A stretch of DNA of 64,000 bases from Trichoplax sp. H2 (taxonomy: Eukaryota; Placozoa; Uniplacotomia; Trichoplacea): NCBI GenBank assembly GCA_003344405.1, contig NOWV01000034.1, forward strand, positions 62,001 to 126,000. The letters are read 5' to 3'. The notes beneath the pieces were generated by a model. The model searched no databases and was not told where the DNA came from. It saw only the letters and a list, made by a program, of their open reading frames with translations. Of the stretch, positions 53,491 to 64,000 are shown one piece after another. Made by a program: the position numbers and the translations under genes. Each line of letters starts with the position of its first letter. Position 1 is the stretch's first letter.

Positions 53491-55609
53491 ATCGAAAGCT
53501 TGCCGACAACCAACCAGTGGCTCTCGCTGTAGCCAACCAAATCAGCACTTCCGGAGTGCCATGGATATCCAATACAGATAGTATAAGCGTACTCACATAG
53601 GACACATGATGGGCATCGACGCTGTCGAATTTTCACATTTGTTCAATTATATTAGCAATAATTTTATCGACTCTTGCATGGTCCGTCAGTTTTTGATAGG
53701 AGTGATGTCGAAATGTAGCTATTTTTTCCAGTTTCAGTTTGTACTTATCGCCATATCACGCAACTACCGCAAGCTATCATCAATCTTAATTATGGTGAAT
53801 CAAAAAAGTGATAGGCCTTATCAAAAAGATTCTTCAGATCTTCAAAGTGTTACTGCTTCCTTTTAACTTCATAGACCAAGCTTCACTTTATGTGTCCCAC
53901 ATTTGTACCATTAATTAATTATCAGATAAATAGTTTCTAATTAATTCAACTAAAATGAGAGTTTACTAACTAAGTTTCGACGTTGTCTAACTTTTTTTAT
54001 ACAACTGAGTATGCACTAAACTAAACCTTTCAAACACAACCACTGTAAATACCATTTTTCACTAAAGTGCTATCAGGGAATGCACCTGCGTAGCGTTTCA
54101 ACTAGCCATACAAGAGTGCTTATTAACCAAAATACAGTAAAATATCGCAAAGGCAAATACTGCATAGTAAAGCACACGACCATAATAATCGATCATGCCA
54201 ACACATCGCACTTTCCCGTTGTTAAACAACTTGGAGTTAACGGTTTAACACTTATCAGTCTTACCATGACAGTGAACGGCATCAGTGCATAAATACTTTG
54301 AAAAGTATCATAGGATCAAATCATGAAGCTTTCAACCCGATAATGTCGCAATACAGTACTTATAATTATGATTCAGCATAATACGCGTATTATCACATAA
54401 TTATGTTAACATTTGATGAAATTGACTACTCATACATCATAAATGGATTCATGAATATGAAGATAAATTTATCCATCCATAAATAAAACGAAGGATGCCG
54501 TTAAGAATGTAGCATAATTACAACATGAAATGACTTATCCATTACTATAGTTAGATGAACGATTGATTGATCAAGCAAATGTAGAATGATCGTAAGTAGA
54601 CAGAAACAAGTATCACCCCTTCCCTCCACTTCTTAAGAACGTTAAGCCAATTTGATCTTTTATAATGACTACAGTACTATTGACTGTAACAATTCGAGCA
54701 CGCTTATCTCTCAGCTACTCATAGCATCGAGAAAAAGCGCATTGGCGTAGTTCTCCCCATTTTCTTTCCAGAACATGAAGTAAATATGCTCAATTTTACA
54801 GTTTTAATGCAGGATTGGCTAACGAAAACAGGAAAGTGCTATTGGAGTCAATTATGTTTTGATAGACTTGGTCTTAAACGACACTGTTCAATCGACCAAC
54901 GTGTATACTGTACGGTACATGGAAAGCCGCCGTTATCGTTCCGTGCAAATTGCATTGTATAAGACCTACAATTCGTATGTACTGTACTGTTCGTAACAGT
55001 ATATGATATTCAATCAATGTGTTCGCATACGTGCAGTATACAGTACCCAGTCTATTCTATTACATAAGCTAGAATAGCATTGGAAAAATGAAGCACTACT
55101 GTCGAACTACCCTAATTAGTGATGATTTTAATTTTATTTGGCTCATAAGGTACACCCACTAATCCCAAAGTCGTAGTAGACAGCATCAAATTGTAGTGAA
55201 TTTACCACATTCTACTCGCGCCGCATCGACACAATCGGATGTGCTTAAAATGTAGGCATAACATAACAGGTTAACGTCAAATCGGAGTAGTACTGCTATA
55301 CCAGTCTAGCAAGGTTATTTTTACGCCATGAACAACTAGACTAAATTAAACTAACCAACTGTAAGTAAGAAAACTGTCTATGCACCAAGCCATAATGTTG
55401 AACAATTCAAAAGCATGCTAGCGAATACAGTCACAGCAATGGCAGCCTGTCCAATCGACATTGGCAATAAAACGTTAATCCAAGGTGACGTATAACGGTA
55501 AGGCAAGTCTTCAGTACAGTAGAGCTATCCACTAGGTCATGAATGGTGCAGTAAAGTATTCTCAATGATGAATTACATTAATCACAGTACGCTATGCTAT
55601 CATCAACGT

Positions 55610-56302
55610 GCACGTACAGTACATACTGTACTGTACTGTACGTATTTGTAGACGAACAGCAGTGTACACTCTACTGTACTGCACAGTATGCTCTTGAATA
55701 GCACATTTCTGGCGAAAAAGATTCAACATTTCCATCAAAGAAATCAATCTAATTGCATTTAATCTCTCTAACTACATATCTTAGAGAAGAACAACAGTAC
55801 TTTCATAAATACCACAGCATTACAAACAAGCGAATAAATGGAGGATACAAGAAGTGACAATAAATAACTTGCTTACCAACAACAATGTCCGCTAACAACC
55901 CTGTCGGAGAAATAAATGTGTCATACCGTGCATGAATTTAAAAGTGGATTAAAACTTTCGATCTACTGTACTGTACCGTGGCTCAACTGCTGTGTAATAT
56001 AGTGTACAGTACATACTCTACAGTGTACAGTACTGTAGGCTACCATAGAAACAGTACAGTACTGTGCTGGACTGTACAGTGTACAGTATGCTACTTTACA
56101 GGACTATACAGTACTGTACTGTATTTCAAACTGACTTCGTCACAACTATCACGTGTACACATACTGTTGACTACTGTCTGGATTTACTGCAGTTCGACTA
56201 AATTTTCGTCCAGTCAAATTAACATCCCTATTCGGAAGTGTACCGACAGTACTGTATTCAACTCTATTGTACCATAGTAGTACAGTACAGTACAGTACAA
56301 TG
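55610..56302. repeat. GTAC pentanucleotide clusters
   Basis: Tracts at about 55613-55692, 55963-56120 and 56276-56300 alternate TACTG and TACAG units. The pure tract at 56280-56299 (GTACAGTACAGTACAGTACA) is typical. Two opposing 60-100 codon frames here are repeat translations. Confidence 0.9.
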
Positions 56303-56572
56303 AAGCGACAGACCTGTCTTGTGCATGTTAAGCACATAAAAAAAAAGATTAAAAAGATTACCGGTTAAGATTTAGTCCATGTGCAGTAAACAAATAACAA
56401 GATTTTGATGATTTCTAAGTCAACTATCGATATAGTGTACTCGCAATCTGATGCATGCGTTTCATGCTAAACTATCAATTTTATAATCTTAATGAAGCAG
56501 TCCACTTTGAGAATGATCACTAAAATCAGGACTCAGAATTGCTGCGTCTTAGCTTGTCTTTGCCGGTGATAC

Positions 56573-56594
56573 AGTATACTAGTACTAGTATACT
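56573..56594. repeat. Perfect 22-bp palindrome
   Basis: AGTATACT-AGTACT-AGTATACT equals its own reverse complement. It shares GTAC at its centre with the pentamer family but has a different unit. Confidence 0.95.
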
Positions 56595-57810
56595 TAGAAT
56601 CTGTATGCTACTGTACACTCAGTGCACAGTAGACCAGCATTTTTAACACGTCACTTCCAAAACAGCCTAAGTGATATGTTAAAAGTGCCGAGGTCTAAAT
56701 CATACAGTTGTCACGTTCAAAGCTTGACCGTGAAAACGTCTATGAATTACATACAGTAGGCTTTGCATAACGGTATTTATAGTCTAAAGGCCTATACTTT
56801 CGCTATTTGTCTTTATATTGATGCTTATACTATTCAAGTAATTAACTGCTTTTGACTAAGCTGAAGTAGAATCGTGTTTGAAATATTTTGCATGAGTTGT
56901 CATTATCTAAACTCGTTTAGGTTATCTTCATCTAAAGATTTCTATAAATATGAAACTTGGTTGAGATGTTCGAGAAAACTTCATGTTTGCTTAGTAATCA
57001 ACTTTAATTACCGTATACGGTTATTGGCTGTTTTTGTATGAGACTAGTCATAGAGACGATCTAGTACTTAGTTATCTGCGGTTTATAAACGCTCAGAGAT
57101 TTAGTCAATAATGAATTCAATTCTAATTTATAATGTCTCCATACGTCACTAAACATACTCTATCTTAGTTATGTCAGATTGAGAATTTTACACTTGTGCA
57201 AGTAAAAAGTTTTTGCTTTAATTACAGCTTACGCTGATCAAAACTGCTACCGCAATTCTAAGCAAGGTCTTACTGTTCCATTATCGCGTGATACTCTCGT
57301 GCCTACTCCGCAACCCTGACCACTGCTACCCTAACTCGCCTAACCCCAACCTTAAATACCATATTTCAGGCCACTGTACACTGTACAACACCAAAAAATG
57401 ACTCAAATATTATTCTTAAAAATTTCTTTAATCACAAAATATACATTAATTCAATAGCTCACATAAAGATTTTAATCGTAATCATGTCTAACGTGCAAAT
57501 CTGGCAAATGAACTAAAAACAATAATTTTTACAAGTGATCATTATAATTGTGACGAATAGAAATTCATTTAAAGCGCAATCCTTCTCAGTCAACGACTCG
57601 CTGTACACGAAATTTTAATAGTATATAGGTACAACGCAGTACGTACGCCCATAAGACGAATACCATTGGCTGTCTTATTCTAACAAGTAGCAATGCAATT
57701 TACTATACGTTTAGCTCAAAAGCATCGTAAATACACACTTAACCGTAATAAAGTCGTAGTTAAGTTGAATACAAATGATAACTAGCATGATAAATACACC
57801 AACACCATTA

Positions 57811-60652
57811 TCATGCTTTGAGGTGACGTTCACTATGCAATTCTAGTCGCTGAACTAGTATTTTGCAATCATGATTGCGTATGCGAATTAAAAATGTAGA
57901 GACTCCAGTGTTTGGTGAACACTTCCTAATATCGTCATATAATAAATTACAGCCGAGCTCACTATTAAAATAACGTAACATCTGTCGAATAAGGCCTCCG
58001 TGTGTGGTTATTAAGATACTTGCGTTTACTTGCATGACTTGATCAGAATGATTAACATCATTACAGTCAACTATCGGAAGCAAAGTTTCATTTGAAGTAG
58101 CAAAATCCATCAAAGCCTTAAAAAGGTAATTGTAAAAAGAAACTACCCTACTATATAAATCCTTCGTATCTTCAGCGTCTGGACCGTCTTTTATATTTTC
58201 CATACCAATATGTTTCCGTTTGCAAACTTTTCGTAATTCAGAGAATGTTATACCCTCGTGCACTCCATAATTCTATTAACGAAATGTTATAAGAATTCGT
58301 ATCACAGCCTTTTAAAGCATCATCTAAAAACTTCAATCGAAGCACTACTTGAAATGTAAACATCAATGTCCACTATTGGATCATTACAGCCCATAGTACA
58401 GTAAGTTGCTTCAAGACAGAATGTATTTGACATCTGTCAAGAACCCAAATACATTTTACGATTAAATTACATTGTCATAGTGTACTGATTCGAAGTAAAT
58501 ATTATAAGGCTTAGAATATAGTCATTTCTTTATCCATCCTAAACTGTATGACATATTATAAACGTGCCACTTTGATCAAATCATCGTATCATAATGAAAT
58601 TACCAGAGGCAACAAGGTAGTACAGTACTAACATCTGAGCGTACAGTATTAGATATAATATGAAATGTAATAATCAATATCATGATTATTCAAATGCTAC
58701 GGTACCTCCGAGTAGTGATGAAACCTTTTTAAGTTTGATAATGATGATTTTACTGATAGAGAAGCACTTTTATCTCTAACACAAACGGAATTGTAATGAT
58801 ACCATTTATGAAATACTGTAAGTTTGCTAACACCTATGATGGATCTGTTACAGTACATAGAAGAGATCTGCGCAATATTTATATGATCATGTAGTTAGCA
58901 GAGAAGCTAAGAATCCTTCATATTACTCACGTACCCTTTCTCTTAACCTCCTATCTTCAATTACTTCGACATCGCTGATATTTGCTAAAACCACAGCGTC
59001 CATAGTCTTTCGCCACGCATGTGTGTTAGAAATAGTGCATTATTATTTTTTGAATAAACACTTAAGTGGCATAATAAAGATAAATGTCAGTTAATCAGGT
59101 GATTATAATTTCATAAAAATACTAGTGCAAACTCCCGTCGCTTTGCTGACGGTTTACGATAATGTGCTCATTTAACAGATAGTATTACTTACCATTTGTC
59201 GTACTCAGTAGACCTGTCAGAGCTTTATATATTATGATGCTTCCATCCCACTGCATCTTTGTGTTTCCTTAAGCTTTACTGAATTTTTATAGGAAAAAAC
59301 TGCTGTCAAACTTATTGATACTGTAATTACAAGGGCACAAGGCTCCCTATTCCCTAACATCTGGACGAAACATTGATAACAATGGATAGCATGTGAAGTA
59401 TACTGTACTGTACAGTATTAATAAAAATTTTTGTATACTTCGCAGAGACTGTCTTACCGATACATTATGGAGGATAGTTTCAGCCAAGGTTATTTAGACA
59501 GGTGTGGTTATTGTATTGTACATCATTTATCATGCAGTATAGAAACGATAAATCTATAAATACTTGCATGACTTGCTTCAGTAAAATAACAACTTACTGT
59601 ATGTAGAAGATTGGAAAGTGCTGCACTCACTACTGTACTTATATGGGTATACTTTACAGTATCTTTTATGCTTACAGTTCACTTCAACAAAGTTGCAAAA
59701 CGAAAATTTAGCCACAGACCTGAACTATGCAATCAGAATATAATACTGTATCATAGAAATACAGATCAAGTCAGCACAACAATATTCTATGTAATTTTCA
59801 GATACAGTACAGTACCTGCCTGGCTCGTTTCAGGTCACTGCTAAACAAGTGAGTAAATTTCGAGCCACTTAATCTTTTCCCGAGTAAATCAGCTTGTTGG
59901 CGTCCTATATTAGACAACGGACAATCTGTGTGCCCTAAAAATCCATCAATGCGTATTGAAGTAAAAATTATTGATAAAGCATTACATCGATAATACGTAT
60001 ACGTCTCGTACGAGTAATTAATGAATTAAATAAGGGGTCTTGGCCTTGCAACAGTACAGTACACCATTGTCGTGCAAGTTGCAACTAGTTGGCTAACAAA
60101 AAGAATTACGGCGAAGGTACGTATTACTTTAAATGATCAGTTAAAAATTTGTGATTTATTTATTATCAAGCATTTCGGTGATACGATAATGCCTATTTCA
60201 AGCAGTACATAAATGATTATATACAGTAAAGTAGTATCGCATTTAGCACTAGCGTTAATGCGAGTACTGAACAGAGAAGGCCATTAACTATACTCATCGC
60301 AGAGAAATTTTACGTATACTGAATACACGATGATATGCTGCTGTATATGGAGATGTACACAGTACAGTGCATATTACTGTGGACTATTAGAAGAAGACCA
60401 GGTATTCTTGTAATGATCTATAATCATAATTTATTAATACAATTATAATAGGAATATCTTCATTGATTGAACATGATAAACATTTTTAATAAATAAGGTC
60501 AAGATTAAACGAAGACAATTAGCCTAATTGAAATCGAAATCTTTTTCAGTTAATTTTCCAATTCTATCGTTCCAACCTTGTATGATGCCTCGACTATTGG
60601 CTTCAGTCTCTCCATGACGAACTACCGTCAATTTAAATACTCTTTCCGCCAT
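57811..60652 (-). CDS. TIGAR: Fructose-2,6-bisphosphatase TIGAR
   Basis: TIGAR is a histidine-phosphatase-superfamily enzyme that removes phosphate from fructose 2,6-bisphosphate and other sugar phosphates, lowering glycolysis. Exons (high to low): 60577-60652, 59816-59934, 58935-59006, 57811-58272, summing to 242 residues (human 270). The start MAERVFKLTVVRHGETEANS carries the phospho-accepting histidine H13 in the RHGE motif. LSNIGRQQADLLGKRLSGSK and FTHLFSSDLKRARQTM follow. E88 in RRLRERNYGVHEG aligns with the catalytic glutamate (human E89), and H180 in LITTHGGLIRQMLRYF with the second catalytic histidine (human H198). CSPNTGVSTFLI matches TIGAR's TPNTGMSLFII rather than other phosphoglycerate mutase relatives. 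The exon 2 donor lies in the genome-wide pentamer (CAG|GTACTGTACTG). Confidence 0.95.
59121..59149 (-). repeat. 29-nt dispersed repeat, site B
   Basis: Located in TIGAR intron 2. It is the exact reverse complement of 22018-22046 in the second copy of the 21-22 kb duplication. The flanks of the two sites are unrelated beyond a base or two. Confidence 0.9.
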
Positions 60653-60729
60653 GAAGTGATTGCTACTCTTTTATTCAAAACTTGGTTTTGAATAACCAAA
60701 TTTGAATAACTTCAAATCCCACTGCACTC

Positions 60730-60990
60730 CTCAATGTACAGTACTGTACCTATTGTTGCGGTTTTATCATACTGTACTGTACAGTACAGTATTGTACTCA
60801 CTGTATGAACATAACAAACTATAGCTTTGTATACTGTATTCAATACAGTAAATACCAGTGTACTGTACAGTACAATATACAGTACAGTACTGCATGACTG
60901 TCATATTGTACTGTAGAGTGTACAGTACAGTACAGTATTGAACAATGAAACTTGAACAATACTGTATCAATGTACAGTACTGTACCTGGT
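60730..60990. repeat. GTAC pentanucleotide cluster
   Basis: Dense alternation of TACTG and TACAG tracts (TACTGTACTGTACAGTACAG near 60770; GTACAGTACAGTACAGTATT near 60919). It lies about 80 bp upstream of the TIGAR start codon, so it overlaps the probable promoter. Confidence 0.9.
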
Positions 60991-61149
60991 TTACTGTATT
61001 TGATCATGCGTACGCTGTAGAATTTAGATAATGATATCAGCAAAAACTAGATTAACAGCTTTAGTACGAGGAAAAAAGAGTGTCCAAAAATCTAGACACA
61101 CTTTTCATATAAAGCCAAATGTGTCCAGACTTTCCGGACGCCCTTGTAC

Positions 61150-61371
61150 TCTACTGTACTATACAGTACACTGTATGTACAGTACAGTACAGTACAGGGC
61201 CTAAATATGGTTTCGACGGCGGATTGTATCAGGCCATAGAGATATCTTCTATCTCTCATACGACTCAGGCAGTCACACTTTGGCTACACCCTGTGTCACA
61301 GCCAGTGACTGACACGTATTGAGTTACTGTAAAAGCTTACTGTACAGTACTGTACAGTACTGTACTGTTAG
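61150..61371. repeat. GTAC pentanucleotide clusters
   Basis: Two tracts, about 61150-61197 and 61336-61371. The second reads CTGTACAGTACTGTACAGTA, a repeated palindrome rather than a simple tandem array. About 140 bp of unique sequence lies between them. Confidence 0.9.
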
Positions 61372-61559
61372 CACTTTGCAAATGTGGCACTATCCCTGGA
61401 ATATTAGGTTGCCATGGAGGTGCCTCCACGGTAGTGTTGTTATGTTAGCGTACCACCCAGTGCAGCGTGAGGTTTACTTTCGGCAGTATGGTTCATCTTA
61501 ATGACAGTACACTGACAGCACAAAAGCGATGCAGTCGTTGAGGAAAGAAACAACATGGA

Positions 61560-62152
61560 TACAGCACAGTACAGTTCAGTACAGTAAGTACTACTAACAT
61601 TAATTAATTAATTATATATATTATGCAGCATGTTTTCCAGCGAAAAGAAAAGTGAGTGTTAACCAGACTAGAGGAAAAAAAACCATCAAGTGTACAGTAC
61701 ACTACACTGTACTGTACACTGTAAGTCTGGTACAGTGTCCGAGACCGCATGGTCACTGGTCATTCATAGTTTTTTCTCTTTCTTAACCTTTACAGTATGC
61801 CATACAGTACAGTACTGTACTGTACTGTACTATGGTAGATTTTCGATTGAATCTACAGTACAGTACAGTACGGTAGCCCAAAAGGGATAACTTTACTGTA
61901 CTGTACAGTGCAGATTCTACCTTGTACTGTAGAATTCGACAGCACGACACAGTGAAAATTCTACGAATAGTGTACAGTCTACAGTAGAATCCCACTCTAG
62001 AGTACCAAAAGGGACAACTTTTTTTTACAGAGCAGAATCAGTACGTGTTGTACTGTACTGTACTGTACAGTACAGTACAGTAGATTACAAGTTCTACAGT
62101 ACCATACACTACTGTACTACAGTGTACTGTACTGTACTGTACGGTACCATGG
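61560..62152. repeat. Large GTAC pentanucleotide cluster
   Basis: The densest block in the window. Long tracts lie at about 61803-61831, 61855-61873, 62047-62083 and 62101-62145, each switching from TACTG to TACAG or the reverse. Units such as CAGATTCTAC and AAAAGGGA(C/T)AACTTT recur between tracts (61879-61893 and 62008-62022), hinting that longer blocks were duplicated with the pentamers. Confidence 0.9.
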
Positions 62153-62336
62153 CAAGAAGATATGCATAAAACTTTGCCCATGTGACCTTGTCGGCCTTTT
62201 TCAGTGAATAAAATAACTCCATTGCATAGGAGATTATCTCCACGAGACATCTCCTATTCGTCAATCTAAGAATTCGAACCGTTCCGTGCTCTTGAAGCGT
62301 TCTCTTCTTCTTTCTACTCTATTTGATTTTGGTATC

Positions 62337-62378
62337 ATGGCTCAAGCGCCAAGTTATCAGAGTGCCATTGTCAAACAG
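62337..62378 (+). CDS. Weak candidate first exon
   Basis: ATG at 62337 opens MAQAPSYQSAIVKQ and is followed by a plausible donor (CAG|GTTAGT). A pyrimidine-rich stretch precedes the ATG. I cannot find a following exon or name a family. It might belong to a gene continuing beyond the right edge, or be chance. Confidence 0.2.
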
Positions 62379-63148
62379 GTTAGTTCAGTAGGATGTCATT
62401 TCCTTACAAGTCGTATAAATGCAACACTGTGGACTGACATAGGCTTAAAAAGACTTGAAAACCACAGCAAATGATATCAACTTAGTCAAAGTAATCAATC
62501 ATATTAGCCAGCCATGTTCTACTTGATACAACATGGATGAGCAATGAGCGTTGGTAGTCGATTTTGGACATCTGTATGTATTTATAACTTTGATACTTTA
62601 CTGTGCCGCTCACACATTTAGGTATGGGTATGCGTTATCATCGTAAAATCATTGAAAATTTCATTTAATCTACGGGCTTACTCCAGTCTCCACCAGCCGA
62701 GATCTGCCCGGTTAAAACTCTACTGAGTGTACAGTACAGTACTATAGTGCAGTATAGTACAAGCAGTATTCTACAGTAGTCGTAAAAATGGACTGTAATT
62801 GATACTGTACCACATTGCAATTTAGCACCCTTTTGCTAATGGACTTCAATGTACTGGATAGTTCTAATGGTTCTACTTTGTTACTGACTCTTTTCACTGT
62901 CATCCTTTTCCTTCAAAAACAAGTCTATACTGTATATATATAAAGAGCCCAATTGACGCATACAATGTCGTGACTGTGATCGAATTGTTTTAATTGCAAC
63001 ACCAAAACTGTATAGAACCTAATCGTCACAGTGACAGCACATGTACTCGTATTGATCTCTCACTAAACCATTGGATTTGATGATGCGTTTCGTCCTAGTC
63101 CACAATCCCTCTCTTTCTTTCAACACTTTCCCAGTGGCTGAATTGTAG

Positions 63149-63370
63149 TGTGCTAATGTCTATTTACCAAGTGGAAGTCCAATCACATATCATTTGTCAT
63201 TACCGAATGAAATGTGGAAGTCAAAATTGGAACCTGAATCAGGGACTGGTGCGACAGCCATAGTCCTAAGGCAACTGTACTATGCGATTGCGTATCAGTT
63301 TGCACATGTCACGACAACAATTTGTATGGCAATGCCCGCAAAGTCATCGCAGTGGAAGGAGGATTATTGA
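63149..63370 (+). CDS. Unassigned open frame with protein-like sequence
   Basis: After a possible acceptor (GAATTGTAG) the frame stays open for 73 codons (CANVYLPSGSPITYHLSLPN ... MPAKSSQWKEDY) and ends at TGA. Its composition looks more protein-like than most spacers. An overlapping frame at 63282-63683 (133 codons, starting MRLRISLHMSRQQFVWQCPQ) is longer but less protein-like. The two cannot both be ordinary genes, and neither has a recognised family. Confidence 0.25.
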   Translation, partial: CANVYLPSGSPITYHLSLPNEMWKSKLEPESGTGATAIVLRQLYYAIAYQFAHVTTTICMAMPAKSSQWKEDY

Positions 63371-64000
63371 GCTCATTTTCTTCATTATGTTGATGCACAG
63401 TACAGTAATCGCCAAAAGCATAAAAGTACACATGGATCAGCCAAGTACAGTAAATAGGACCACAGATATGATCTGGTTCCAGTGTTCACTCTTAAACAAT
63501 GCACTTTCTAATACACTAAATACTTACATGTACTGTATACGAGCAAGTGGGAACTTGATGTTGGAAAGTTTTGTTGAAATTCAACAAAAGCCTTTTTTCT
63601 TTCGCCTTCCAAGATCAAGAACTAGTGAATACTCTCTAGTAAAGTGTAATGTACATGTAGTAGAACGAATTTTGTTTAGGTGATCTCTAACTGAAATTTC
63701 TAAGTAAGTTCAGTGGTCTAGCCAATCGTAGGATTATCTATTTTCGAAGATTGGCCTTAAGTCATTCGTACCAAATGGCCAACATGTACACATTGTAAAT
63801 TACAGCATTACCCTGCTCTTATCGAAATTCTACTCACTCTTTGTCTTGTCTATTATGATCATTTTGGGATGTTTAATTTTCACTCATTCACTATAAGAAA
63901 TTAGCATTTCACAGAGCTTTACGACAGAGAGCAGACATTGCATGTTGCACTTCAACTTTCCAAAATTGTACAACTGCAATGCTACAAGTATACAAGTATG

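Larger units (their letters stand above)
52526..57810. other. 5.3 kb repeat-rich spacer
   Basis: This lies upstream of UBAP2L and downstream of TIGAR. It contains a poly-G run, pentamer palindrome clusters and one perfect 22-bp palindrome (all listed). The 86-codon plus-strand frame at 53606-53866 (starting MMGIDAVEFSHLFNYISNNF) is the longest non-repeat frame; it has no family features and no splice partner, so I do not call a gene. Other frames are short or repeat-derived. Confidence 0.6.
60653..64000. other. Repeat-rich right end with unassigned open frames
   Basis: This is the region upstream of TIGAR. From 60.7 to 62.15 kb it is dominated by pentamer clusters. From 62.2 kb on the sequence is mostly unique. 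Candidate short exon 62337-62378 and open frames 63149-63370 and 63282-63683 are listed separately; no family is recognisable. Confidence 0.6.

Noticed and set aside
53606-53866. 86-codon plus-strand frame as a small gene
   Set aside because: It has no family features, no splice partners and lies between repeat clusters; evidence is too weak to call.
62262-62290. Possible tRNA B box on the minus strand (GGTTCGAATTC)
   Set aside because: No matching T-stem, acceptor stem or A box is present around it.

Overview
This is a stretch of an AT-rich (about one third G+C by eye) draft animal genome; one run of 20 N marks an assembly gap. Every recognisable gene is split into short exons (29 nt to 1.3 kb) by short, mostly GT-AG introns. 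The gene content (PAM, SPAG8, TMTC2, TIGAR, UBAP2L/Lingerer, TUBGCP2, NADSYN1, ATP synthase subunit b) is metazoan. Compact, intron-rich genes at this base composition suggest an early-branching animal such as a placozoan (Trichoplax/Hoilungia). That is inference; no species-diagnostic sequence was found.

Layout, left to right: 1-1.8 kb unassigned with one weak candidate exon; 1.8-3.4 kb ATP synthase peripheral-stalk subunit b (-); 3.4-5.5 kb a repeat-rich spacer; 5.5-11.6 kb TUBGCP2 (+, 29 exons, one a minor-spliceosome AT-AG intron); 12.6-17.6 kb TMTC2 (-, first coding exon not found); 17.6-22.5 kb a spacer with disrupted reading frames, poly-G runs and a 0.6 kb direct duplication on either side of the gap; 22.5-26.6 kb NADSYN1 (+); 27.2-28.8 kb SPAG8 (-); 30.8-38.1 kb a peptidylglycine alpha-amidating monooxygenase with three Kazal-type domains before its membrane anchor (+); 39.0-45.3 kb a PH-domain protein of unknown family (-); 46.2-52.5 kb a UBAP2/UBAP2L (Lingerer) homologue (-, 25 exons); 52.5-57.8 kb a repeat-rich spacer; 57.8-60.7 kb TIGAR (-); 60.7-64 kb a very repeat-rich end with a few unassigned open frames.

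The genes are unrelated housekeeping, ciliary, secretory and signalling genes and do not form an operon or pathway. I joined exons by hand from frame continuity, splice sites and remembered family motifs. For seven genes the summed exon lengths close in frame: TUBGCP2 958 aa, NADSYN1 692, SPAG8 189, PAM 1030, PH protein 416, UBAP2L 933, TIGAR 242.

The most distinctive non-genic feature is a pentanucleotide repeat (TACAG and its complement CTGTA) that repeatedly switches strand, giving dense GTAC-containing palindromes in most spacers. I found no convincing new multi-gene system. The best leads are the PAM-Kazal fusion, the AT-AG intron, the strand-switching repeat, an exact 29-nt sequence shared by two distant loci, and the disrupted open frames at 18.7-19.5 kb.
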